From Sesamum alatum (lineage: Eukaryota; Streptophyta; Magnoliopsida; Lamiales; Pedaliaceae), in NCBI GenBank assembly GCA_034509735.1, contig JACGWO010000006.1, positions 15,688,645 through 15,752,644 of the forward strand: a stretch of 64,000 nt of DNA. Reading direction: 5' to 3'. A program made the translations under genes and the position numbers. This document shows positions 33,661 to 46,529 of the stretch, one piece after another. The notes below the pieces were generated by a model. It saw only the letters and a list, made by a program, of their open reading frames with translations, had not been told where the DNA came from and did not search any database. The number at the start of each line of letters is the position of its first letter. Position 1 is the first letter of the stretch.

Positions 33661-35853
33661 TGAAGGAAAGCGGATCGGCCCGGAAACGCGGCGGAAGCGC
33701 AGTGGAGATAAAAACGTGCAGAGAAAAAGGAATTTAAATCGCGTTCAAGGGGTGTATCCTTGAATGTTCCCGGGCTATCGGTGTATAAACGCATAATTAA
33801 ACATATAAAATAAACAAGCGTTCGTGGCTATAGAATAAAGAAGAAACCAAAAGCATAAATGTAAATCAGAATACCTTTCTCGATTTTGTATTTCAATCGG
33901 CTACACGCGTTGATTCCTCCCGACGTTCATTCACGTGAGGTCCCAACGTAGAGACCCTCTAAAGTCATCCACACCACACCGGGAGAGGTCTCATTTTTCT
34001 TGATAGAGAAAAACGGATCTAGATGATGAAATTGAAGAAGGGATTACACTATCAAATTAGTGTTCCTTCTTGATCTTACTTTGTTCTTCAATTGATTCTA
34101 GATCAACGAAGCAACAAAGAGGATTTAGAGAGTAGAGAGAGAGAGAGGGTAGAGAGTGATTCATCTTTTTCCTAGAAAAAGATGAATAATGAAATTCATC
34201 ATTCATAGGTGTTAGTATATACTCATATATATACATAATTAATGTGATTATTGGAATGGGTCTAGGTTCATCCAAGGATGTCTAGATACATCCCAATCAA
34301 TCACCATCAATTCTTCAATCAAGCCTACCATCTTTTAAGGTATGATCAAATCATACCTAAAGGGAAGGGCTTGATTGGAGTTGATTTGTCTCTTACCAAA
34401 AGAGACAAGTCAACTAACACCTAGCATCCAACATGGCCGATTTTTGCTCCCTCCAATGTGGCAATTTTCGGCCATGCTTATTAAGGAAAGAAGTCCAACT
34501 TCTTCCTATTCCATAAATGGAATTAACACACCTCTCGGGTCAAAATTTAACGGACCGGGTTCTACCGTAATCCAATTACGACGAACCTAAAATTAAATCC
34601 AATTTAATTTAATATTAACTTAAATATTCCCGTTGATCTTTTAATCCAATTAAAATATCCAACATCTCAACTTTCCATATTAATCGATAAATCCTATTTA
34701 CTGATTAAACAAGGGTCCGATACAATATCGACCCGTCTATCCAATGGACAATCTCTTAAGTAATCTAATTACTTATCATCCTCTGAAATTGACTCCAAGT
34801 CAATTCATTCACCTCCTCGGTGATTTGTATGTGACTCTTTAGGTTCACCCTCAGCTAGACTTGGGATCGTGTCCAACAGGAGCCCGTCATCATGGGTGGT
34901 CGTCTAGCAACGATCCCTGGCACTAGAGACTAGGTGAATGTTGGCGTGAACATTTAGGCGCCGATTTTGTACGGGTACGATCCTACTGTCGATCGTCTCC
35001 CGGCCTTAGTCTAGGGTATGAAATTGGGCGTCGGTTCTCATCCTTGACTAGGAAACTGTGCTTCATACCCGAGATGCATTCACTCTATCGATCGACGTAG
35101 AAAATCCTTTCCTACTCAATCAATTGCTTTGGCCATAGACTTTCAGAGTCTAAACTATCTCAGAGCGCATAGGAGATATCACCGTCATATACTGACAGGG
35201 ATAGATCCTATCTTGGAATCCACCGTCCTCGCTACATACTCCAACTACACTAGACAAGACTTATAATGACCATCTTACAGAATGATCACCTCTCGCCAGA
35301 TCCAAGATACAGTCTTCATATGCACGTGACTATCATGATTCCTCAAGTCCGAGGACTAATCCCGTACTATTGGAATCGGGAATTCCAGTCATACCGACCA
35401 AGCCTCCAAGGCTTTCATATGATGATTCCCGTGAGTCACTTCAGTTAGTCGACCATCCTGTCAACTAACCCACTAAAAATGCATAGACGACCTTCGTCTG
35501 TCGCCGATGAAACTCGGCACTCACCCAGTGAATGTAATACTTAATGCAAGTCTCAATAGGACACTCGATGCCCAGTCTCGAGGTCCTCGACTTGGAATGT
35601 TTCAGACCAACCCTCAGAAGTTGGTTTCATAGCCGCCATCCAATGCGCAACCCAACTACATGGGTTATCCAATTGGTCTGTGGGCATTTGTTATGACGTT
35701 GAAACGCCGTTCAATGTTAGTAGTAAGCATAATAAACGCAGTGCCTGTGATGAATACTTACTCTATTCATTAAGATAATATTGTATTAATAAAGATTCGA
35801 ATAGTTCCGAAAAATCGTCAATCCAATTGGCTTTCTGGTCACCTATTCTAACA
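33661..35853 (-). repeat. Copia LTR type B, about 2.19 kb (3' LTR)
   Basis: It starts TGAAGGAAAGCGG and ends CACCTATTCTAACA, followed by the polypurine tract and the last pol codons of a - strand element. It is related to 39217-41453 but clearly diverged from it. Confidence 0.85.
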
Positions 35854-38800
35854 ATCTCCCACTTGACCTCAAAGTCAATTACCCATGTCTCTCAGAACCT
35901 TCTGAGAGTGAGTAATCTGCGATACCAGCTCAGTCTCGTAGGTCTACTTTATTTTTGTGCCGAGGTAATACGGTCCAACCATATCTCGCCTCTTTCTACC
36001 ATCACTACTTGCCGATGGTGGCTGTCTAAGAATTTTTTATGGATCTTGTGATGAGATCTCGGGCCGAAAAGGCTTTAGCCATAGCCTAGTTGTCAACCTC
36101 CAAGGCAACTACTGGCTCGGCCGTGCTAGGCACTACATCCATCCAATGGGTGCTACTTTCATCAAACCACTTTCCAGAAACAACTTCCAAAGTTGGCATA
36201 TATTCGACTTTCGTGATGAAACTGAAAGAATCGGTACAGCTCGGGAACGCAGCGAAAGCGTAAAATAAAAGAAATTTAAAACGATTTTAAATGGGTGTTC
36301 CCTTTGAATTCCCGGGCGTTTGGTGTATTCAAAAGCATAATAACATACATAAAAATATGCTTGAACATGTGGCTAGAGGAGGAAACAAAAAGGTACAATA
36401 GTTTAAATAGAAACATACCTTTTTTATTTCACATGTACAACGACAACAAGCTTTGATTCTCTCTTCGTTCCTTTTCCGTTCACCTTAGAATTCAAATTAG
36501 AACCCCTCTAATTTGTCCACACCACAGCAATGGAAGCAAATCTACATCTACTGCTAGGTAGAAGCTAGATCAAGGAAGAAACGAAAAATGTATTACACTA
36601 TTGATTAGTGTATACGTATTTCTCATATTCTCATCTTGAATCTAATTCAAAGAGAACTCAAAAGAAGGAGAAAAATGGAGGAAATTTCGTGGCTTGTGTG
36701 TTGAAGAGTGCAAGTTAGGGAGTTGAAAAGTTTATACATGTGTTGTGTAGTTGTAGGTAGTTTCCAAAACCACCTACACACTAATGCACAACTTGTGCTC
36801 AACCTCCAACCATGTCAGCCATCATGGCAAGCCACATCATTGCTTACATGGAGCCACATCATTGCTTACATGGAGGCTTTCAACTCTTAAACTTGCATCA
36901 AACCTTTGAGCTTTGATTTCAAGTCATGGACCGATTTTGACCGGTCTTGATTTAATCAAATTAAATCAAGTGATCCATGGATTTTAAATTAATCCAATTA
37001 ATTTTAATCCTTATTGAAATCCAAAAGTTTATTTAATCCAATTATGGATTAAATAAACATAAGCTCAAACACTAATTAATTGATCCAATCAATTAATTAA
37101 ACGAAACCCAATAAATTAATCCAATTAATTTAAAGGTATTAAGCCCAAAATTAATTAATTCAATTAATTAATTCTTGGACCATCCATCCAATGGATTTTC
37201 CCAATAAATGATCCAATCATTTATATTCTCCTTGAATTAATTTAATCCAATTAAACTAATTCACTTCTTCCAGAATTAATTCCAAATTAATTCCACTACT
37301 TCCATAGTGATTTGTGTGTGACTCTTTAGGTTCACCCTCAGCTAGATTTGGGTTTGTGTCCAACACAATTGACTAATTAAAACTAATTTAATTAATTATT
37401 TCTCATTAACCATTAATCATAAATGCCCGTTACCATGGGTGGCCGTCTAGCAACGGTCCATGGCACTAGAGACTAGGTGAATGTTGGCGTGAACATTTAG
37501 GCTCCGAATTCCATACAGGTACAATCCTTCCGTCGACCATCTCCCGGCCTTAATCTAGGGCATGGAATTGGGTGTCGGTTCCCATCCTGGACTCGACAAC
37601 TATGCTACAAACTCAAGACGCGTTTACTCTATTGATCGACCTAGGGAACCATTCCCTACTCGACCAATCGCTACGGCAGTAGAATTAATGAGTCGAAAAC
37701 CATCTCAGAGCGCATAGGAGACATAGCTGCCAAATACTGACAAGGGACAGATTCTATCTTGGAATCCACCGTCCTCACTACATACTCCGACTGCACTGGA
37801 CAAGGCTTATAATGACCATATCAAAGACACGGTCATCTCTCGCCAGATCCAAGATACAACCTTCATATGCATGCGACTGCCATGATTCCTCAAGTCCGAG
37901 GACTAATCCCGTACTATCAAAATCGGGAATTCCAGTCATACCGACCAAGCTTCCAAGGCTTCCATATGACGATTCCCGCGAGTCAATTCAATCAGTCGAC
38001 TACCTTGCCAACTAACCCACTAAAATTGCATAGACGACCTACGTCTGGCACCGATGAAACTCGGCACTCACCCAGTGAATGCAATACTTAGTGAAAGTCT
38101 CTATAGGACACTCGAGGCCCAGTCTCGAGGTCCTCGACTTGGAACGTTTCAGACCAATCCTCAAGGAGTTGGTTTCATAGCCGCCAACCTATGAGCAACT
38201 CAACTCAATGGGTTTAACCAATCAGTCTGTGGGCATTTGTTGTGACACTGAAATGACATTCAATGTAAGTAGTAAGCATAACAAACACATTTTGCCAGTG
38301 ATGAATACTTACTTTATCCATTAGTATAATATTACTTTGATAAAGATCGACGAATAGTTCCCAGAACAACCAATCCAATTGACTTTCTGGTCACCTATTC
38401 TAACAGAAACGTTGTGGTATCCTGCTTGGAACCTTTCCAAGCTACCACAGCACCATTAAGTCCGAACATACATAGGTATTGAGACTAAATATTAATCATA
38501 TGATTCTAGAAGCTAGTATTGCTATAGCCTTCCAGAATCAACTCTCCATAAACCGTGCATCGAGAACACTTCTCTAATCCTTATTCAGGTCTTAAAGACT
38601 GCTCTCAACTACTGTCTATTGCCTCGTTGGTACACACCCGATATCCGTTATTATGTACGATGCATAAACAACATCAGGCCCTGTGCACCGAACAGCATAC
38701 ACATGTTGCGTACGGCAAAGACGTAGGGGATGTAAAACATCTAAGCTTCCTCATTAGTCAATGGTGACTAAGTTTTGGACAGCTTGCCCTATTCATGGAG

Positions 38801-39216
38801 AATTGCGTTAACAATGCTCGTGTTTCTAGTGTTTCTTAGCATCTTAATTTCATTCCAAATGAATAAGACGCTACACACTTAACACTCGGAAGATTACCAC
38901 ACTCCCACTGACACCAATGCTCGTTATTGACCGAGTCATACATCGTATGGATTCGTCAAAATGAATATTCCAGTTACATAAAATCTCAAACCCAGTTTGA
39001 ATTTCAAGACAGATCCCGCGGCTCCAAGCCATTGATCCAATCCCGATGTCCAACATCGCTTCTCCATATGTCATTTGGAACATGCTCCAATTGACCGATC
39101 GGACCTAGAAATCTGTACTCATCAGGTATCTAAGGTATTCTGGTCGTCCCTGGGAGGATTGGAATATAGTTAATGGGAAATAACATGATGTTTGCATTTA
39201 TTTTGCACTAGTCCTG
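35854..39216 (-). pseudogene. Decayed copia RT-RNase H split by a solo LTR
   Basis: Bases 35854-36222 (polypurine tract and RNase H end) and 38411-39216 (rest of RNase H, shreds of RT, and MTYGEAMLDIG near 39070, the start of the RT region) are one degraded gene. The sequence joins cleanly across the LTR at 36223-38405. Most RT motifs are lost through deletions and substitutions. Confidence 0.8.
36223..38405 (-). mobile_element. Solo LTR type C nested in RNase H, TSD GAAAC
   Basis: 2183 bp, from TGAAAGAATCGG to TATTCTAACA. GAAAC flanks it at 36218-36222 and 38406-38410. Flanking RNase H sequence resumes directly (GTTGTGGTATCCTGCTTGG). Confidence 0.95.
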
Positions 39217-41453
39217 TGAAGGACAAACAGATCCGCCCCGGAGCGTAAGCGGAAGCGAGAAAACGAGAAATGTGCGTAAATTTAAATCAAATTTAAATAA
39301 ACGGATCCCAAGTGGTGTACCCTTGGGTGCTCAACTGGGCGTTCGATGTAGGATGTGTAAATATTGGAAACATATATTTAAACACATAGGGCATAGATAT
39401 ATACAATAAATCAATCAAAGCATAAGGAGACCGTTACCTTCGATTGTTTAGCGTATGCTCCCGGCTACTTGCGTTGTTCCTTCTCCGGAATGCTCATGAA
39501 ATCCAAACGTATGGATTCTCTAAAGGTGATCCACACTACACCAGAAGAAACACACGTTCTTCTTGCTAGAAAAGAACGTGTTTAAGAAGGAATCGGTTTA
39601 AGAGAAGAACACTATGAATTAGTGCTCTCTTAAACTTTGTTCATCTTCTTGATTCAAAATCAAGTGAAGAACACAAGTGAGAGAGAGAGAGAGAGAGAGA
39701 GGCCGAGAGTTGAGAGAGAGAGGAGAGAGGATCCGAAAAATTGTCTTCTCTTTTTCCTAGAAAAAAACGAATAATGAATCACTTATGCTTGGTGTTGTAT
39801 ATTCCAATATATATACATAATTAATGTGATTATTGGAATGTGTCCAGGTTCATCCAATGATGTCTAGATTCATTCCAATCAATCACCATCAATTCTTGAA
39901 TCAAGCCTACCAAAATTTATGGTATGATCAAATCATACCAAAAGGGAAGAGTTTGATTAGAGTTGATTTGTCTCTTTCCAAAAGAGATAAGTCAACATCC
40001 ACCTAGCATGAAACATGGCTGATTTTGCTTCCTCAAAGGGAGCATGTCGGCCATGTTTAAATAAGGGAAGAACTCCAACTTCTTCTTATTCCAAAATAGG
40101 AATTATTTCTCCTCTCGAGTAAATTTAACGGACCGGGTTTTTATCGTAATCCAATTATGACGAACCCAACATTAAATCCAATTTAATGTCCATTTAAATT
40201 ATTCTCATTGATCTTTTAATCAAATTAAAAGATCCAACGTCTCAACGTCTCAACTTTCCATATTTAATCAAAAATCCAATTTACCGATTAAATGAAAGCC
40301 CGATACAATATCAACCCCTCCATCCAATGGACTTTCCCTTAAGTAATCCAATTACTTATTTATCCTTTGAGATTGACTCCAAGTCGATCTCTCAACCTCC
40401 TCGGTGATTTGTGTATGACCTTTTAGGTTCACCTTCAGGTAGACTTGGGCCCGTGTCCCACAAGGGCCCGTTACCATGGGTGGCCGTCTAGCAACAGTCC
40501 ATGGCACTAGAGACTAGGTGAATTGGCATGAACATTTAGGCGCCGATTCCGTACGGGTACGATCCTTCTGTCTACCATCTCCCGGCCTTAGTCTAGGGTA
40601 TGGAATTGGGTGTCGGTTCCCATCCTTGACTAGGCATCTATGCTTAATACTCGAGACCACGTATGCTTCATTGCGTCGACACAGGAAACCATTCCCTGTT
40701 CGACCAACCACTGTGGCCACTGCTTCAAACAGCATGAACGTGTCTCCGAGCGCATAGGAGATACCTCTGTCACATACTGACAGGGGATGGATCCTCTTCT
40801 TGGAATCCACCATCCTCGCTACACATTTCGACCGCACTGGACAAGGCTTATGATGATCATCTTACAGAATGATCACCTCTCGCCAGATCCAAGATACAAC
40901 CGTCATGGACACGCGACTGCCATGATCCCTCAAGTCTGAGGATTACTCCCGTACTATCGGAACCGGGGAAACCAATCATACCGACCAAGCCTCTAAGACT
41001 TCCATATGATGATCCCCGCGAGTCAGTCCAGTCGGCTCGACCCCAGTCGACTAACCCATCAAGATCGTGTAGGCGTCCTACGCCTGTCGCCGATGAAACA
41101 CGACACTCATCCAATGAACACGACTCTTGACGCAAGTCTCAATAGGACTCTCGATGCCCTGTCTCAAGGTCCTCGACTTGGAACGTTTCAGACCCAACTC
41201 TTAATCAGTTGGTTTCATGACCATCATCTAATGCGTGGCCCAACTGCACGAGTTGTTAAGCATGGTCTGTGGGCTTTGTTGCGATATAAGTTAAACACCG
41301 TTTTAACAAATGTGAAATGAGCGCCACAAAATAAACATCAGAAGTGACAAATACTCATTTTATTCATCACATAATAATATTACATTTACATCGAGTTGTA
41401 TAATAGGTTACAAATCGCCAAACCTATTGGCTTTCTGGTCACCTATTCTAACA
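39217..41453 (-). repeat. Copia LTR type B, 2237 bp (3' LTR)
   Basis: It starts TGAAGGACAAACAG and ends CACCTATTCTAACA, followed by the polypurine tract and pol of its own element. It includes a (GA)n run at 39679-39701 downstream of the presumed promoter. Confidence 0.88.
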
Positions 41454-42898
41454 ATCTCCCACTTGACCTAAAGCCAATCACCCATTAAACTCAAACCATC
41501 TTGTCCAGATGCTGACTGTGGGCAACTTGTGACATAAGCTTAGTAAGTTGATCTGCTATGTTTTCTGCGGAGCTGACTCGGTCCATCCGAACGTCACCTC
41601 TGCTAACCATCTCTGAGCAGATGGTAGCGTCTAAGAATATGCTTGGATCGGTGATGAGATCTCAGTTCATTTGCTTGCATTATGGCCCAGTTTTTATCGC
41701 AGAAGATAACCACTGGCTCAGCGATGCTAGGTACTACACCCAACTCTTGGATGCAGCTCTTCATCCAAACCGCCTCCTTAGCAGCTTCCGAAGCTGCTAT
41801 GTATTCAAACTCTGTGGTGGAGTCCGTCGTGGTAGCCTGCTTGGAACTCTTCCAAGCGACCACGCAACCATTAAGTCTGAACACATAACCAGACTGAGAC
41901 TTGGCATCATCGTCATCCGATTGGAAGTTAGCGTCGCTATAGCCTTCCAGTATCAACTCTCCACCGTCGTAGATCAAGAACATGTCCTTAGTCCTTTTCA
42001 GGTACTTCAGGATAGTTTTGACTGCACTCCAGTGTGCTTCCCCGGCACACGACTGATATCGACTTGTTACGCTCAGAGCGAAAGCCAGATCAGGTCTAGT
42101 GCACTGAACAACATACTGTATGCTGCCTACGGCTGAAGCATAGGGGATGTCCAACATCCTTTTAACCTCCTCATCAGTCTTAGAAGACTGCTTCTTGGAT
42201 AACTTAATTCCATGCCTCATAGGAAGGAATCCTCATTTTGAGTTCTCCATCTTGAATCTCTTCAAGAATTTCTCAATATACGAGGACTGGGCCATTCCTA
42301 ACATCCTTCTAGATCTATCCCTGTAGACCTTGATGCCAAGGATGTAGGATGCCTCGCCCATATCCTTCATGGATAATTGCGTTGACAACCAAGCTTTAGT
42401 GGTACCCAACATCTTAGCATCATTCCCAATGAGCAAGATGTCATCCACGTAAAGCACTAGAAACGCAACTGAGCTCCCACTGATCTTCTTGTATACACAA
42501 GGACCGGACTCGTTTTTGATGAAATCATATCCCCGTATGACTTCATCAAAACGTATGTTCTAGCTTCGGGAAGCTTGTTTGAGGCCATAGATGGACTTTT
42601 TAGAGACGGTAGACCTTCTGCTCTTCTCCAACAGTTGTGAAACCTTCCGGCTGATCCATATAGATCTTTTCCTCTACAAAGCCGTTGAGGAAGGTCGTTT
42701 TCACGTCCATCTGCCATATTTCATAGTCAGACCATGCTGCTATGGCAAGCAGTATCCAAATGGACTTGGCCATTGCTACGGGCGAGTAGGTTTTCTCAAA
42801 ATCGACCCCGGGTCGCTGAGTGTAACCTTTCGCCACAAGCCTGGCTTTGAAGGTTGTAACCTCCCCGTCAGCTCCAAGCTTACGTTTGTAGACCCAAC
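41454..42898 (-). pseudogene. Copia RT-RNase H remnant, minus arm of a palindrome
   Basis: From about 42898 leftwards it reads WVYKRKLGADGEVTTFK, YSPVAMAKSIWILLA, WQMDVKTTFLNGF, YVDDILLIGND (near 42445), ASAVGSIQYVVQC, AEYIAASEAAKE-like (FEYIAASEAAKE) and IFCDKNWAIMQANEL. The frame changes near 42457 and 42230. It stops abruptly at 42898, where a + strand pol copy begins. Confidence 0.88.
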
Positions 42899-44142
42899 GG
42901 CCTTCCTCAACGATTTCGTTGAAGAAGAGATCTATATGGATCAGCCGGAGGGTTTCACGGTCACTGGAGAAGAACAGAAAGTCTGTCGTCTCCAGAAATC
43001 CATCTATGGCCTCAAACAAGCATCCCGAAGTTGGAACATTCGATTTGATGAAGTAATACGAGGTTATGACTTCATCAAAAATGAATCCGACCCTTGTGTA
43101 TACAAGAGGTCAGTGGGAGCTCAATAGTGTTCCTAGTGCTTTATGTGGATGACATTCTACTCATTGGTAATGACGTTAGAATGTTAGGAAACACAAAATC
43201 ATGGTTGTCAACCCAGTTTTCCATGAAGGACTTGGGTGAAGCCTCCTACATCCTAGGCATCCAGATTGTCAGGGACAGATCTAAAAGGATGTTAGGACTC
43301 ACCCAAAACTCGTACATGGAGAAAGTTCTAAAGAGATATCGAATAGACAACTCCAAACGAGGATTCCTTCCCATGAGGCATGGGATCAAGTTGTCCAAGA
43401 AACAGTCCCCACAGACTGATGAGGAACTTGAAAGGATGAAAGTCATCCCCTATGCTTCTGCTGTAGGTAGCATCCAATATGCAGTCCACTGCACTAGGCC
43501 TGACATTGCGTACGCTTTGAGCGTAACAAGCAGATATCAGTCCTGCGCAGGAGAAGCACATTGGAATGCTGTTAAGGGCATCCTTAAGTACCTAAGGAGG
43601 ACTAAGGAAATGTTCTTAGTCTATGGCAATGGAGAGCTGATCCTGGAAGGCTTTAGCGACGAGCTTCCAGTCTGATGACGATGATGCCAAGTCTCAATAG
43701 GGTTACGTATTCAAGCTCAATGGAGGAGTAGTGGCTTGGAAAAGTTCTAAGCAAGCAACCACTGCTGACTCCACTACAGAGGCTGAATACATAGCAGCTT
43801 CAGAAGTTGCTAAGGAAGCGGTTTGGATGAGAAACTACATCCAAGAGTTGGGTGTGGTGCCTAGCATCGCCGAGCCTGTTATCATCTTCTGTGATAACAA
43901 CGGTGCAATAGCGCAAGCAAAGGAACCGATATCTCATCACCGTTCCAAACACATTCTTAGACGCTACCATCTTCTTAGAGAAATGGTAGGAAGAGGTGAC
44001 GTCCGGATGGACCGAGTCAACTCAGCAGACAACACAGCAGATCCGCTGACAAAGCCTATATCGCAGAGCGCTCATACGCAACATCTTGAGAAGATGGGGA
44101 TTAGACATATGGGCGATTGGCTTTAAAGGTCAAGTGGGAGAT
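42899..44142 (+). pseudogene. Copia RT-RNase H remnant, plus arm of a palindrome
   Basis: It begins inside RT at FLNDFVEEEIYMDQ and runs through YVDDILLIGND, RPDIAYALSVTSRYQ, AEYIAASEVAKEAVW and IFCDNNGAIAQAKE to the stop and polypurine tract. Frame breaks lie near 43110 and 43660 (a small deletion after GFSD). There is no start of its own; it is truncated at 42899. Confidence 0.88.
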
Positions 44143-44256
44143 TGTTAGAATAGGTGACCATGTAAGCCAATTTTGGCAGGAATATGTAACCTATGTCTAG
44201 ACAATTTCAGGTGTTTGATAAAAACATTTATGAATAAAGAAGTGAAGTTCATATGG
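44143..44256 (+). repeat. LTR start, truncated to 114 bp
   Basis: TGTTAGAATAGGTGACC... matches the LTR start at 24945 and ends after TTCATATGGCAAC, where - strand gag sequence begins. Confidence 0.85.
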
Positions 44257-44670
44257 CAACACTCATCATCACTCCATGTTGTTGCATAGACGACCCTTCT
44301 GCCATCTTAGAAACAAAAAATACCTTCATCGCAACATATCTAATATGCCGGTCCAGTACCGCATAAACATCTTTTATGCAGAGCATTATCGAGCTGACAT
44401 CATCCAGTCGATCATACTGTTTCTAGATCTCATTAGTCATGGATGTCAGTATGATGCTGCGGACCTTGTGGTTGTCCTCCTACCAATCATTGTACGTCGA
44501 ACGTTCTTCTAACGAGGGCCCCTCCTGCAAGACCCGAGGAAGAGGCTTATCCAGAACGTAAGCCTGGTCTTCGAATCGAGGACCATCCTCATATTTCGTA
44601 GCCAATCATTATAGTTTGTTCCGTCAAATTTGTTAGTCTCAAGAATTATAGCGAGTGGATTCTTAGACAT
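44257..44670 (-). pseudogene. Copia gag N-terminal fragment
   Basis: The ATG is at 44670 (MSKN-like start). The frame is degraded but follows 4173-3770, for example around GCCGGTCCAGTACCGCATAA. The rest of gag and all pol are missing. Confidence 0.75.
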
Positions 44671-46529
44671 CTACATTTAAAATGTAAATTAGAAATTAGT
44701 AGATTATTATAATATTTAATTCAAGTTAAGACTTGGTCTTTAGTCATTAACCCCTCCCACTGTTTCTTCAAAAAAGCGCACCACTCTCAAGTGGGGTTTT
44801 TCAGGAAATCATTTCCTAGTGGGCTTGGAGTCCACAAACGCAATTCTCCATGCCTCGCTTTTACGATTCACATGAAAAAATGACTTGTAGGAGGTAACAT
44901 ATACCATTCTCATCCAATGAGATCCCCAAGATATCTTGCCTCGCCTCTTCACGTGATCCCGAGGACTCCAAGTGAATCACGTTACTCGGTGTTAGGCCAT
45001 AACCATCAACCAAATAAATATGTCAACTATTGGCCCCCCCAACTTGTCAGACAGGAAAATAAGAGTAGATTTCATTCGTTCACAACAACAGTACAACTTT
45101 CTTCCATTCAAAACGTGTCACGACTCGTGAGACCACGAATGGGTGCAAGTAGCTTCCTCACTACATTAGTATGGATGGAAGGCTTGGAATAATCAAACCA
45201 TTTGATTTTAATTCCATTTTGGGCCTAATATTTACTTGGACCATCCAAGTGAGAGTTACAGTTTTGTTGTGACCGAGACCTCATCATTTAAATATTTTAC
45301 ATGCTCAAGTTTTAAACATTCAATGTAAATAGATGCATTCCAAACACATCATACATCAAAGCATTAAAACATTAAACATATGCAAAACAAGCCTACCACG
45401 CCCCTGTAGGATGATCACAAGCCCGTTTCTAAGTGATCCACTGAGCCCGCAGTGGATATATGGTCCATCTAGGGTATGGCCTACATCATTACAATTTTAC
45501 ATCGCACTATCATTCTAATAGGGCCTTGTAAGTCCTTCTTTATTCTTCTTTGGCCTTCCGTCGTGGCCTCCGTCCAGCAGACCTCTTTTGGGCCTTCATC
45601 TCCATGGAATTACATTTTATAAAGTCAAATCCTCACATTCTAATCTACTCTCATTACAACTTAAAATGAAACCCCAATCAAAAGTTAGGGGGAGTACATT
45701 AAAAGACCAAAAGAAAGCCTTATTATTCCAAGGTAAAAAAACGAAAGAGGGATAAAAACAAAGGGGTGCGCAGGCCTCACCCAACAAGAAATTAAACCAT
45801 ACATAGGCCAAAAAGGGCTTAGTGATCATTCTCATTGTTAATCCAATAAACAAGAACATAACACATTTATATCAAATATAAAACATGCCAATCATATAAA
45901 TACATCCCATGCATTTATAAATAGATATCCAATATCTAAAACCATAAACATAATTAAAATGCAGAAAATACCATATTAACAATGCAATTAAAAAGTTGGA
46001 TATCAACTATACATCCAATGTACAAACAATTTTTTTTTTGTTTGAAAATCATTTCCAAAATAATCAAAGGCATAAATAATTTTAAAATCAATTTAACCAA
46101 AATTAAAATATTCCAAAGTTAATACTTTCAGAAAATACGTAGAAATGTGGAAAATCTACTTTTCTGAAAAAAAAAACGGCCAAAATGGCCAGCCGTTCAA
46201 AATCAACCGGCCGACAGCACTTCCGGCCACGCGCGCGCTAACACTGTGTTGTCGGTTGCACTGTTTTTTCAACCATTTTTTTTTTTGAATTTCTGCATTT
46301 AAAACTTGAAACATAAACATGCATTTACAGAAAATCCAATTCTCATGAAATGCATGGATATCCATAATTTTAAAAGAAAAGTTAACACATATTTGCTAAA
46401 CTTCCAATCATGCTTCAAAACCATATAAAACATTCTTTCCTAAAGCATTTTTAAACACTTCCTACATGATTTGCACATAACAACATGTAAATCCTATAGC
46501 CACAACACCGAACAGGGCTCTGATACCAC
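44671..46529 (-). repeat. Copia leader with primer-binding site
   Basis: It is the leader of the element whose 5' LTR starts at 46530. The tRNA-Met site TGGTATCAGAGC is at 46528-46517. The hairpin TCTCAT-CCA-ATGAGA is at 44908-44922. Only a small GC-rich patch remains near 46195-46250. Confidence 0.8.
44908..44922 (-). other. Conserved leader hairpin, copy 3
   Basis: TCTCAT-CCA-ATGAGA. Relative to copies 1 and 2 one G-C pair has become A-T on both sides, so pairing is kept. Confidence 0.5.

Noticed and set aside
36223..41453. The two LTRs 36223-38405 and 39217-41453 as a pair of one element
   Set aside because: They are of different types (C and B), and 36223-38405 has its own perfect target duplication.
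42591..43127. A 178-codon + strand frame with RT similarity at its end
   Set aside because: Its first half is the antisense of the - strand RT copy; the frame crosses the 42898 junction by chance.
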